From contig NZ_BBXG01000004.1 of the NCBI RefSeq assembly GCF_001570605.1, forward strand, positions 1-64,000: DNA of 64,000 nucleotides, written 5' to 3'. This document shows positions 54,309-62,246 of the stretch, one piece after another. The translations under genes and the position numbers were made by a program. The DNA comes from Herbidospora cretacea (GTDB lineage: Bacteria > Actinomycetota > Actinomycetes > Streptosporangiales > Streptosporangiaceae). Numbering within the stretch: position 1 is the first letter of the stretch; every line of letters starts with the position of its first letter. A model generated the notes under the pieces. That model ran no database searches. It was not told where the DNA came from and was given only the letters and a program-made list of their open reading frames with translations.

Positions 54309-55569
54309 CGACGTGCCTGATCAGGTCGCTGACGTGGACCGTGCCCAGGCAGCGGCCCACCTCGTCGACCACCACGAGGTCGTCGTAGACCCGCTTGGGG
54401 TCCTGCCCGGCGACCTGCATGGCCGCTATCGCCGGCGTCGTCTTGGGCACCAGCCGGGCGCTGTCGGCGATCCGGTGGGCGGCCTTCTTGGCGTGCAGGG
54501 CGTGGCCGTAGGCGCCCGCCATGTAGAGCAGGAAGCGGCTGCGGTCGATCATCGACTGGGGGCGCTGGTACTCGTCCACCAGGATCACGCTGGAGATCGA
54601 CGCCTCGGTGCCGAACGCCGAGACGACCTCCTCCGAGGTCGCCGTGATCGGCAGCGTCACCGCGGGCATCAGGAACTCCTGCACCCTGGGCCCGAGGAGA
54701 TGCGACAGGTTCGGCGAGGTCTCGGTGGCCGGGACCGGCACGTGCACCCGCCCGTCGGCGGGCCGCCAGTCGCCCGGCGCCAGCAGCGGCCCGGTGGCCA
54801 GCCTGACCCCCCACGCCCGCACCGCCGCGAGCTGCGCCTCGTCCTGCACGCCCGGCGCCAGGATGTGCGCCGCCACCCCCTTGGCCACGGTGACCAGCGC
54901 CTCTGCCACCGCCGCCCGTCGGGCGTCCTTGGGGGCGCGCTCCACCAGCTCGGGGGCGATCAGGATGACGTAGGGCGAGGCGTCGGCCAGCACGTCGAGC
55001 GGGAGGTTCCGGACCCCGGCCCCGCCGAAGGCGATCAGATATCCGGCCGCCCGCAGCCCGTCGACCCCGGCCAGCAGCCGCGACCGGCCGGCCGGGTCGA
55101 GGTCGCCCTCGATGGTGAGGATGATCTCCCGGGGCCGCCGCCCGGCCAGCCGCATCGCCTCGTGCAGCGGCGCGAGACCGGCCGACCCCGCCGACACGGC
55201 GTGGATCGGGATGGGCAGCACGAGGGGCAGCCGCGCGTCGGCGTCGGCGGCGGCGCGGAGCCCCGCGACCGTCCCGGCGACGTCGGACCGTTCCGCGGCG
55301 GGGGTGTCCCCGGTGACCTGGATGGCGATCACCCCGCCGGTGTCGAGGTCGACGACCGGGGTGAAGCTGGAGGCGGGCCCGAAGACGCCGGGCGGACCGC
55401 CGGTGGGGTCGTGGGGCGCGGCGGCCCACGCCGGCACGTACCCCGACACGTAGCCCGGCACAGTGAAGGGACCGGTCGTCGAGGACTGCTCACCTGGTGG
55501 GGTGACCGCGACCGGCGCCGTAAAGGGCGTGGGAACCGACACGGCACGATTCTCTTGCGCGACTCTCAC
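54289..55569 (-). CDS. Degenerate EAL-domain protein with CBS pair
   Basis: This 426-residue protein has a Pro-rich N-terminus, an EAL-fold domain at about residues 68-290 and a CBS pair at about 300-426 (SVILVDEYQRPQSMIDR; VYDDLVVVDEVGRCLGTV). The EAL signature aligns to QVT at 84-86 (PVVDLDTGGVIAIQVTGD), and the DDFG metal site reads AFGG, so phosphodiesterase activity on c-di-GMP is very unlikely. It may bind a nucleotide as a receptor through the EAL or CBS part. The GTG at 55569 is the outer start; a GTG at 55539 has a better AAGAGAA site. It diverges from the release-factor gene. Confidence 0.82.
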   Translation of the reverse strand: MRVAQENRAVSVPTPFTAPVAVTPPGEQSSTTGPFTVPGYVSGYVPAWAAAPHDPTGGPPGVFGPASSFTPVVDLDTGGVIAIQVTGDTPAAERSDVAGTVAGLRAAADADARLPLVLPIPIHAVSAGSAGLAPLHEAMRLAGRRPREIILTIEGDLDPAGRSRLLAGVDGLRAAGYLIAFGGAGVRNLPLDVLADASPYVILIAPELVERAPKDARRAAVAEALVTVAKGVAAHILAPGVQDEAQLAAVRAWGVRLATGPLLAPGDWRPADGRVHVPVPATETSPNLSHLLGPRVQEFLMPAVTLPITATSEEVVSAFGTEASISSVILVDEYQRPQSMIDRSRFLLYMAGAYGHALHAKKAAHRIADSARLVPKTTPAIAAMQVAGQDPKRVYDDLVVVDEVGRCLGTVHVSDLIRHVANRPGH

Positions 55570-55662
55570 TCATTGATGCAGGTGAATCGAAATTCACCCA
55601 CATTTCCCCCTATCGACAACCGTGGACGCCTGCCCATATCCCACCCACTACGCTGAGCGCTC

Positions 55663-56361
55663 ATGAGCGCACGCCCGGCCGCCGGGGGCGGACGGTGGGT
55701 GTCGATCCCCCCGTCCCGGCTGCCCCGCTGGCTCGACAACTTCGCCGCCCGCCACGGCGGGCCGCCTTCCGCGGAGAGCCACTCCGACCTGGTCGTCTTC
55801 ACGGCTCCGGACGGCGCGGTGGCGGAGTGCCACGTCCCCTTCGGCCCGCTGGCCGTTCCGGGGGAGGCAGGCGAGGCGTCACCACCTCCTCCGGATGCCG
55901 CCGCCTCCGCGCTGATCGCCCACGTCTCACGTGACCGCCGCGTCGCCATTCTTCTCGTGCGGCTCGGGGGTCACGCCGCCGGTGTCTTCGAGGGTGACCG
56001 GCTGCTCGCCTCCAAGGTGGGGTCCCGGCTCGTCCACGGGCGCAGCGCCGCCGGGGGGTGGTCGCAACACCGGTTCGCGCGGCGGCGGGAGAAGCAGGCC
56101 TACGAGGCCATGGGCGCCGCCGCCGACGTGGCCGCCCGGGTGCTGCTGCCCGCCCTGGACCAGGGGCTCGACGGATTCATCGTGGGGGGAGACAAGAAGG
56201 CGATCGACGAACTGCGGGCCGACCGCCGCCTCGCGCCCCTGTTCGCGCTGGAGACCGGGCCCTTCCTGAGTGTCCCCGACCCCCGGCTGGCGGTGCTGGA
56301 GAAGACGCCCGAGGAGTTCCGGGCCGTCAGGATCCGGATCGTCGATCCGCCGGAGGTTTAA
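55663..56361 (+). CDS. acVLRF1-family peptidyl-tRNA hydrolase (Vms1-like release factor)
   Basis: This 232-residue protein belongs, by pattern, to the actinobacterial branch of the VLRF1/eRF1-like release factors related to eukaryotic Vms1/ANKZF1, which free nascent chains from stalled ribosomes. The diagnostic loop GGWSQHRFARRREKQ (GGWSQ at 131-135) holds the catalytic Gln, and VGGDKKAIDEL and RLAPLFAL follow in the release-factor fold. No zinc-finger or ankyrin part is present. It lies just upstream of an ABC-F ATPase that also acts on ribosomes, so a shared ribosome-rescue context is plausible. Confidence 0.82.
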   Translation: MSARPAAGGGRWVSIPPSRLPRWLDNFAARHGGPPSAESHSDLVVFTAPDGAVAECHVPFGPLAVPGEAGEASPPPPDAAASALIAHVSRDRRVAILLVRLGGHAAGVFEGDRLLASKVGSRLVHGRSAAGGWSQHRFARRREKQAYEAMGAAADVAARVLLPALDQGLDGFIVGGDKKAIDELRADRRLAPLFALETGPFLSVPDPRLAVLEKTPEEFRAVRIRIVDPPEV

Positions 56362-56394
56362 GGAGTCGGGGATTTCGCCGGGCCCCCATACAAT
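56357..56394 (+). promoter_or_regulatory. Promoter of the ABC-F gene with AT-rich WhiB7/WblC-like element
   Basis: A TACAAT -10 box lies at 56389-56394. Its -35 position (about 56366-56371, TCGGGG) is poor, but TTTAA at 56357-56361 lies just upstream of it, the arrangement seen for WhiB7/WblC-activated promoters. The TTTAA also contains the stop codon of the preceding gene. Confidence 0.45.
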
Positions 56395-56401
56395 CGGAGG
56401 C

Positions 56402-56419
56402 ATGCGCACTCCCGATTGA
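56402..56419 (+). CDS. Five-codon leader ORF (MRTPD) upstream of the ABC-F gene
   Basis: ATG CGC ACT CCC GAT TGA begins 7 bases after the -10 box, so transcription probably starts at its ATG (leaderless). It lies 115 bases before the ABC-F start. Between them, at about 56471-56509, is a GC-rich stem-loop (gcgag...ctcgc with an inner GGCC-TTC-GGCC hairpin). A tiny ORF followed by a hairpin is the layout of ribosome-mediated attenuation known for antibiotic-inducible ABC-F and erm genes. Function is inferred. Confidence 0.45.
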   Translation: MRTPD

Positions 56420-56534
56420 TCTCTTCCGTGTGCCCACGGTCCTCAAGCCCTGTCTCCAGGCAGATTCAGAGCGCGAGCCACGACCGGCCTTCGGCCGTCC
56501 GCGTCTCGCTTGTCAGCGGGAGTGTCCCCCAACC

Positions 56535-58133
56535 ATGATCATCGCCACAGACATCGAACTCCGCGTCGGTTCGCGGCTCCTCATCGAGGGAGCGTCGTTC
56601 CGGGTCAACCCCGGCGACAAGATCGGCCTCGTCGGCCGCAACGGAGCGGGCAAGACCACGCTCACCAAGACCCTCGCCGGTGAGGGCGTCCCCTCCGGCG
56701 GCACCGTCACGATCACCGGCGCGGTCGGCTATCTGCCGCAGGACCCGCGCACCGGCGACCTCCAGGTGCTCGCCCGCGACCGCATCCTGTCGGCCCGCGG
56801 CCTCGACGAGGTCATCCGCGACCTGCGCAAGGCCGAGCTGGGCATGACCTCGGCCGACGACCGCACCCGAGACAAGGCCGTGAAGGCCTACGGCCGCCTG
56901 GAAGACCGCCTCCACGTGCTGGGTGGCTACGCCGCCGAGTCGGAGGCCGCCTCGATCGCCTCCAGCCTGGGCCTGCCCGACCGGGTGCTCGGCCAGCCGC
57001 TGGAGACCCTCTCCGGAGGTCAGCGACGCCGGGTCGAACTGGCGCGCATTCTTTTCTCGGGATCGGAGACTCTCCTTCTCGACGAGCCGACAAACCACCT
57101 CGATGCGGACTCCATCGGCTGGCTTCGTGATTTTTTGCGTTCCCACCAGGGCGGCTTGATCATCATCAGCCACGATGTTGGTCTACTTGAAGCGACGGTA
57201 AACCGGGTGCTCCATCTCGACGCCAACCGGTGCGTGATCGACACCTACAACGTCGGGTGGAAGAACTACCTGCTCCAGCGCGAGACCGACGAGAAGCGCC
57301 GCAAGCGCGAGCGGGCCAACGCCGAGAAGCAGGCCGGCGTGCTGATGGCGCAGGCCGACAAGATGCGGGCCAAGGCCACCAAGGCCAAGGCGGCCCAGGA
57401 CATGCAGCGCCGGGCCGAGCGGCTGCTGCGCGGCATCGAGCCCGAGCGGCGCTCCGACAAGGTCGCCAAGCTGCGCTTCCCGGCCCCCGCCCCCTGCGGG
57501 CGCACCCCGCTGACCGCCGTCGACCTGTCGAAGTCCTACGGGTCCCTTGAGGTCTTCACCGACGTCGACGCCGCCGTCGACCGGGGCCACCGGGTCGTCA
57601 TCCTGGGCCTCAACGGCGCCGGGAAGACCACGCTGCTGCGCATCCTGGGCGGCATCGAGAAGCCCGACACCGGCGAGGTCCGTCCCGGCCACGGCCTCAA
57701 GATCGGCTACTACGCCCAGGAACACGAGACCATCGACCCGTCCCGCACCGTCCTGGAGAACATGCGCTCGGCCGCCCCCGACATCCTCGACGTCGAGCTC
57801 CGCAAGGTCCTGGGCTCGTTCCTGTTCACCGGCGACGACGTCGACAAGCCCGCCGGGGTCCTGTCGGGCGGCGAGAAGACCCGGCTGGCGCTGGCCACGC
57901 TGGTGCTCTCCAGCGCCAACGTCCTGCTCCTCGACGAGCCCACCAACAACCTCGATCCGGCCTCACGGGAACAGGTGCTGACGGCTCTGCGCTCTTACAC
58001 AGGGGCGATCGTCTTGGTCACCCACGACGAAGGGGCGGTGGAGGCGCTGCAACCCGACCGGGTCATCCTGCTGCCCGACGGCGTCGAAGACGCGTGGAGC
58101 GAGGAATTTTCCGATCTCGTCGCCCTCGCCTGA
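56535..58133 (+). CDS. ABC-F family ribosome-associated ATPase
   Basis: This 532-residue soluble protein has two ABC cassettes and no membrane segments: Walker A GRNGAGKTT with signature LSGGQRRRVELAR, and Walker A GLNGAGKTT with signature LSGGEKTRLALA; both Walker B motifs end LLLDEPTN. The charged coiled linker (about residues 240-320, rich in Lys/Arg/Glu/Ala) is the P-site tRNA interaction motif of ABC-F proteins, which act on the ribosome and in some cases give resistance to macrolides or related drugs. It matches by position mycobacterial Rv1473. A block at about 57050-57210 uses less GC-rich codons than the rest. The ATG lacks a strong ribosome binding site. Confidence 0.92.
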   Translation: MIIATDIELRVGSRLLIEGASFRVNPGDKIGLVGRNGAGKTTLTKTLAGEGVPSGGTVTITGAVGYLPQDPRTGDLQVLARDRILSARGLDEVIRDLRKAELGMTSADDRTRDKAVKAYGRLEDRLHVLGGYAAESEAASIASSLGLPDRVLGQPLETLSGGQRRRVELARILFSGSETLLLDEPTNHLDADSIGWLRDFLRSHQGGLIIISHDVGLLEATVNRVLHLDANRCVIDTYNVGWKNYLLQRETDEKRRKRERANAEKQAGVLMAQADKMRAKATKAKAAQDMQRRAERLLRGIEPERRSDKVAKLRFPAPAPCGRTPLTAVDLSKSYGSLEVFTDVDAAVDRGHRVVILGLNGAGKTTLLRILGGIEKPDTGEVRPGHGLKIGYYAQEHETIDPSRTVLENMRSAAPDILDVELRKVLGSFLFTGDDVDKPAGVLSGGEKTRLALATLVLSSANVLLLDEPTNNLDPASREQVLTALRSYTGAIVLVTHDEGAVEALQPDRVILLPDGVEDAWSEEFSDLVALA

Positions 58134-58247
58134 TCATAAATTTACCGGGTACGGATCTTTTCCCTGGGAGTAGGTAGCCGATCGAGCCGAAATGACTGAT
58201 CATGGCGTGAGTAACGCTGCGGAAGTCTGGCACTACAGGAGGTACTC

Positions 58248-58463
58248 GTGGCCGAGACTCTGAAGAAGGGCACCCGGGTGACCGGGGCCGACCGTGAAAA
58301 ACTGGCCAGCGATCTCAAGAAGCGCTATGCCGCGGGTGAGAGCATCCGCGCCCTGGCCGCTTCCACCGGCCGGTCGTACGGATTCATCCACCGCATCCTC
58401 AGCGAGTCCGGCGTGACTCTGCGGGGACGCGGCGGGGCGACCCGGGGCAAGACCAAGCGCTAG
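58248..58463 (+). CDS. Small helix-turn-helix protein
   Basis: This 71-residue basic protein contains one HTH (EKLASDLKKRYAAGESIRALAASTGRSYGFIHRILSE) and a Gly/Arg/Lys-rich tail (RGRGGATRGKTKR). The GTG start at 58248 follows AGGAGG. It corresponds by position and size to the small putative regulator (Rv1473A type) next to the ABC-F gene in mycobacteria. It probably binds DNA, but its targets are unknown. Confidence 0.88.
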   Translation: MAETLKKGTRVTGADREKLASDLKKRYAAGESIRALAASTGRSYGFIHRILSESGVTLRGRGGATRGKTKR

Positions 58464-58605
58464 TTCCGCCTCGCTGACGCGCGACCGCAGCCGCTCGTGT
58501 ACCTCAGATCCAGAGCGGTCCGCTCCCGGGCCGACCGGCCGGGGTCGGTTGACCGAACAGGGTTCGGTAGGCTCGGGCGCTACCGCCAGGAAGGGGTTGC
58601 GAGCT

Positions 58606-59424
58606 GTGAACGAGGCTGTGGAAGCGACACCAGGGGGGAGAGCGGAGCGGATCTCGGCGAGCGCGCTCGCTGAGATCGGACTGCGCTACGAGGTGGACGG
58701 CGAGATCGCGACGATCACGCTCAACCGGCCGGACAAGCGGAACGCCCAGACGTTCGCCACCTGGTCGGCACTGGCCCGGATCGGGGACGACCTCCCCGAG
58801 GCCGTGCGGATCGTCGTCGTGAAAGGCGAGGGGCCGTCCTTCTCAGCAGGCATCGACCTGCGGTTGTTCACGCCCGAGGGAGTCCCCGGCGAGGACTCGT
58901 TCGTCTCGGTGCTCGGTGAGGGCTTCGAGGAACGCATCGCCGAGGCGCAGAAGGCCTTCCTCTGGCTGCGCCGCCCAGAGATCATCTCGATCGCGGCCGT
59001 CCAGGGCCACGCGATCGGGGCCGGGTTCCAGCTCGCGCTCGCGTGCGATCTGCGGATCGTGGCCGACGACGTGCAGTTCTGCATGAAGGAGCCGGCGCTC
59101 GGCCTGGTGCCCGACCTGACGGGGACCAAGCCGCTGGTCGATCTCGTCGGGCTGCCGAGGGCCCTGGAACTGTGTGTCACCGCCCGGAAGGTCGGGGCGG
59201 AGGAGGCGCTGCGCCTCCGGCTGGCCGAGCTGGCCGTACCGGTTGAGGAGCTGGATACGGCCGTGGCCGACCTGGCGGCGGCGCTGCTCGCCACCGAGCG
59301 CTCCGTCGCGATCGCGACGAAGCGGCTGCTCCAGGGGGCGGGAGGCCGCACACTGGAGGAGCAGGCCGCCGCGGAGAGAGCCGAGCAGGTGGTCCGCGTC
59401 CGGTCGTTGTTCGCCTCGGGCTGA
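58606..59424 (+). CDS. Enoyl-CoA hydratase/isomerase family protein
   Basis: This 272-residue crotonase-fold protein has ATITLNRPDKRNAQT near residue 45, the oxyanion-hole segments GPSFSAGIDLR near 81 and AVQGHAIGAGFQLALACDLR near 130, and the active-site region MKEPALGLVPDLTGT. The usual second catalytic Glu region is altered, so it may be an isomerase, a hydratase or another crotonase. The GTG at 58606 follows AGGAAGGGG. It matches echA12 by synteny with mycobacteria. It precedes an ABC exporter by 39 bases. Confidence 0.88.
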   Translation: MNEAVEATPGGRAERISASALAEIGLRYEVDGEIATITLNRPDKRNAQTFATWSALARIGDDLPEAVRIVVVKGEGPSFSAGIDLRLFTPEGVPGEDSFVSVLGEGFEERIAEAQKAFLWLRRPEIISIAAVQGHAIGAGFQLALACDLRIVADDVQFCMKEPALGLVPDLTGTKPLVDLVGLPRALELCVTARKVGAEEALRLRLAELAVPVEELDTAVADLAAALLATERSVAIATKRLLQGAGGRTLEEQAAAERAEQVVRVRSLFASG

Positions 59425-59463
59425 TCCTGAAATAGCCCTGGTTCGTAAAGGGTTGGCCACGAC

Positions 59464-61362
59464 ATGGCGATGATGGGCGGCCCGAACTCGGGCTGGGCGA
59501 TGATGCAGTCGATGCGCCGCGACGGCGACGTCATGAAGGAGCGCCTCGCGCCCGGCACGGTCCGGCGCATCGCCGGCTACGCCGCGCCGTTCCGGTGGTC
59601 GATCGCCGGGTTCCTCGTCCTGATCATGGTCGGGGCGTTGATCGTGGTGGCCAACCCGCTGCTGATCAAGCAGGTCATCGACGTGGCGATCCCGGCGAAG
59701 GACACCGGGCTCGTCATCTGGTTCGCGGTCGCGATCGCCGGGCTGGCGCTGTTCGACGCCGTGCTGTCGCTAGGGGAGCGCTGGTTCTCGGCCCGCATCG
59801 GCGAGGGGCTGATCTACAACCTGCGCACGCAGGTCTTCGACCACGTGCAGCGGATGCCCGTGGCGTTCTTCATGCGGGCGCAGACCGGCGCGCTGGTCTC
59901 CCGGCTCAACGGCGACGTCATCGGCGCGCAGCGGGCGATCACCAGCACGCTGTCGTCGGTCGTCTCCAACGTGATCAGCCTGGTCGTCGTCCTGGTCACC
60001 ATGCTGGCGCTGTCGTGGCAGATCACCCTGGTCGCGCTGGTCATGCTGCCGATCTTCATCTTCCCGGCCAAGTGGGTGGGGAGGCGCATGTCCAAGTACA
60101 CGCGCGAGCAGATGGAGCTCGGCGCCGAGATGAGCTCGGTGATGACCGAGCGGTTCAACGTCGCCGGGGCGATGGTCGCCAAGCTCTACGGCCGTCCGGC
60201 CGACGAGACGCGCCACTTCGCCGAGCGGGCCGCCCGGGTCCGCGACGTCGGCGTCACCGTCGCCATGCTCGGCACGGTGTTCCGCGTCGCGCTGGGCCTG
60301 ATCGCCGCGCTGGCCACCGCCCTGGTCTACGGGTTCGGCGGCGTGCTCGCGGTCGACGGCTCGTTCGAGCTGGGCACGCTGGTGGCCATGTCGGCCCTGC
60401 TGATGAGGTTGTACGGCCCCCTCACCGGCCTGTCCAACGTCCACATCGACGTGATGACCGCCCTGGTCAGCTTCGACCGCGTCTTCGAGGTGCTCGACCT
60501 CAAGCCGATGGTCGACGAGAAGCCCGACGCCCGGCCGGTCCCGGCCGGACCGGTCACCATCGAGTTCGACGACGTCCGCTTCCGCTACCCGGCCGCCTCC
60601 GAGGTGTCGCTGGCCTCGCTGGAGTCGGTGGCCCGCCCCGACACGGGCGAGCCGGCCGAGGTGCTCAAGGGCGTCACCTTCACCGCCCGGCCCGGCCAGA
60701 TGATCGCCCTGGTCGGCCACTCGGGCGCCGGCAAGACCACCACGACCTCGCTGGTCTCCCGCCTCTACGACGTCGACGAGGGCGCGGTGCGGCTCAACGG
60801 CCTCGACGTGCGCGACGCCACGATGGACTCGCTGCGCGACACGGTGGGCGTCGTCATGCAGGACCCGCACCTGTTCCACGACACCATCGCCGCCAACCTC
60901 CGCTACGCCCGCCCCGACGCCACCGACGAGGAGATCTGGGAGGCGCTGCGGGCGGCCCAGATCCACGACCTGGTCGCCGCGCTGCCCGAGGGGCTCGACA
61001 CGGTGGTGGGGGAGCGCGGCTACCGGTTCTCCGGCGGCGAGAAGCAGCGTGTGGCGCTGGCCCGGCTGCTGCTCAAGGCCCCTCCGGTGGTGGTGCTCGA
61101 CGAGGCCACCGCCCACCTCGACTCCGAGTCGGAGGCGGCCGTGCAGCAGGCGCTGAAGACCGCGCTGGCCGGGCGGACCAGCCTGGTGATCGCCCACCGG
61201 CTCTCCACGATCCGCGAGGCCGACGTGATCCTGGTGATGAACGACGGCAGGGTGACCGAGCTCGGCCGACACGACGAGCTGATGGTCCTCGACGGTGCCT
61301 ACGCCGAGCTCTACCGAACCCAGTTCTCAGGCACGGGGTTCACGAGTAGCCCAGTCGCTTGA
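59464..61362 (+). CDS. ABC exporter, fused membrane and ATPase domains
   Basis: This 632-residue half-transporter has six transmembrane segments (about residues 40-330) followed by an ATPase domain: Walker A GHSGAGKTT, Q-loop VVMQDPHLF, signature FSGGEKQRVAL, Walker B VVVLDEATAHLD and an H-loop in IAHRLST. It probably works as a homodimer exporting lipids, peptides or drugs. Its last 23 bases overlap the end of the convergent sulfotransferase gene. Confidence 0.93.
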   Translation: MAMMGGPNSGWAMMQSMRRDGDVMKERLAPGTVRRIAGYAAPFRWSIAGFLVLIMVGALIVVANPLLIKQVIDVAIPAKDTGLVIWFAVAIAGLALFDAVLSLGERWFSARIGEGLIYNLRTQVFDHVQRMPVAFFMRAQTGALVSRLNGDVIGAQRAITSTLSSVVSNVISLVVVLVTMLALSWQITLVALVMLPIFIFPAKWVGRRMSKYTREQMELGAEMSSVMTERFNVAGAMVAKLYGRPADETRHFAERAARVRDVGVTVAMLGTVFRVALGLIAALATALVYGFGGVLAVDGSFELGTLVAMSALLMRLYGPLTGLSNVHIDVMTALVSFDRVFEVLDLKPMVDEKPDARPVPAGPVTIEFDDVRFRYPAASEVSLASLESVARPDTGEPAEVLKGVTFTARPGQMIALVGHSGAGKTTTTSLVSRLYDVDEGAVRLNGLDVRDATMDSLRDTVGVVMQDPHLFHDTIAANLRYARPDATDEEIWEALRAAQIHDLVAALPEGLDTVVGERGYRFSGGEKQRVALARLLLKAPPVVVLDEATAHLDSESEAAVQQALKTALAGRTSLVIAHRLSTIREADVILVMNDGRVTELGRHDELMVLDGAYAELYRTQFSGTGFTSSPVA

Positions 61363-62215
61363 GCTCCTCGCGGGCGACCTTGCCGACCAGTTCGGCGTCG
61401 CTCGACGTCAGCCGCCGCCGGGCGCCGACCTGCGGGGCCCCGGCGCCGTAGAGGGCGATCGTGGAGATCTTGGCGCCGAGGTACTCACCCACCTGGCCGA
61501 ACGTCTCGGCGGGGGACTTGTGCAGGTCCTCGTACCGGATCGTCATGAGCTGGTCGGCGGGGAGCTCCTTGCGGAGCACCGCCGACAGGCGGATCGCGGC
61601 GCGCCAGCGCAGCGCGCTCTTGCCGGCGACCGGCATCTCCTTCCAGCGCAGCTTGTGCTCGGCGCTGTTGACGCCGAGGAACGGGCTGGGGAACTCGCTG
61701 TCGTCGCTCAGCATGTGGGGCTTGAACCAGGCCATCGTCGCCGGGTCGGCGAGCATGTCGGCGACGACGTCGCGGCCGTCGCGGATGACCTGGACGAACC
61801 GGGCGTCGGGGAAGGCCGCCAGCAGCACCGGGGCGCTGTAGAGCAGGTCGGGGCTGGCGTCGCCGAACCGGGTCAGCTCGGCCGCGGTCACGCACGGGCC
61901 CGCGCCGATGATGCCGCCGGCCTCCTTGCACGTGCCGGAGCACTCGCCGCACGCGCCCGGCACGACCTGCCAGGCCTCGGCCAGCACGTCGCGGATGACG
62001 CGGGGCGCCCCCGGACTGCGCGCGATCGACGGCCGCCGCGCGAACGCGTAGACGACACGGGACACCGCGCCGCGGCCCATCGTGAGATGGACGCCGGGCG
62101 AGCGCTTGATGGCACGGGCGAGCAGATCCGCGCCGGAGTGGGGAGCGGCGAGCACGAAGACCGGCTGACGGACCTTGACGCCGTTTACCACGAGAATGTG
62201 GGTCGGTGGTCGCAT
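61340..62215 (-). CDS. Sulfotransferase-family protein with a four-Cys cluster
   Basis: This 291-residue protein has the PAPS-binding signatures of sulfotransferases: the 5'-phosphosulfate loop VFVLAAPHSGADLL (residues 19-32) and the 3'-phosphate motif VQVIRDGRDV near 140. A Cys cluster, Cys89, Cys92, Cys96 and Cys108 (CGECSGTC...PCV), is inserted between them and could bind a metal. The acceptor is unknown; actinobacterial members act on glycolipids, sugars or natural products. Its ATG is only 31 bases from the divergent LD-carboxypeptidase start. Confidence 0.85.
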   Translation of the reverse strand: MRPPTHILVVNGVKVRQPVFVLAAPHSGADLLARAIKRSPGVHLTMGRGAVSRVVYAFARRPSIARSPGAPRVIRDVLAEAWQVVPGACGECSGTCKEAGGIIGAGPCVTAAELTRFGDASPDLLYSAPVLLAAFPDARFVQVIRDGRDVVADMLADPATMAWFKPHMLSDDSEFPSPFLGVNSAEHKLRWKEMPVAGKSALRWRAAIRLSAVLRKELPADQLMTIRYEDLHKSPAETFGQVGEYLGAKISTIALYGAGAPQVGARRRLTSSDAELVGKVAREELKRLGYS

Positions 62216-62246
62216 AGGTAGCGCCTAGTCTGACACTCTTTGGGGG
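62216..62246. promoter_or_regulatory. 31-bp divergent promoter spacer
   Basis: Only 31 bases separate the sulfotransferase ATG from the LD-carboxypeptidase GTG. On the minus strand TAGGCG lies 6 bases before the ATG; on the plus strand CACTCT lies 7 bases before the GTG. Both would be leaderless promoters packed together, so their polymerase footprints must overlap. Confidence 0.4.
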
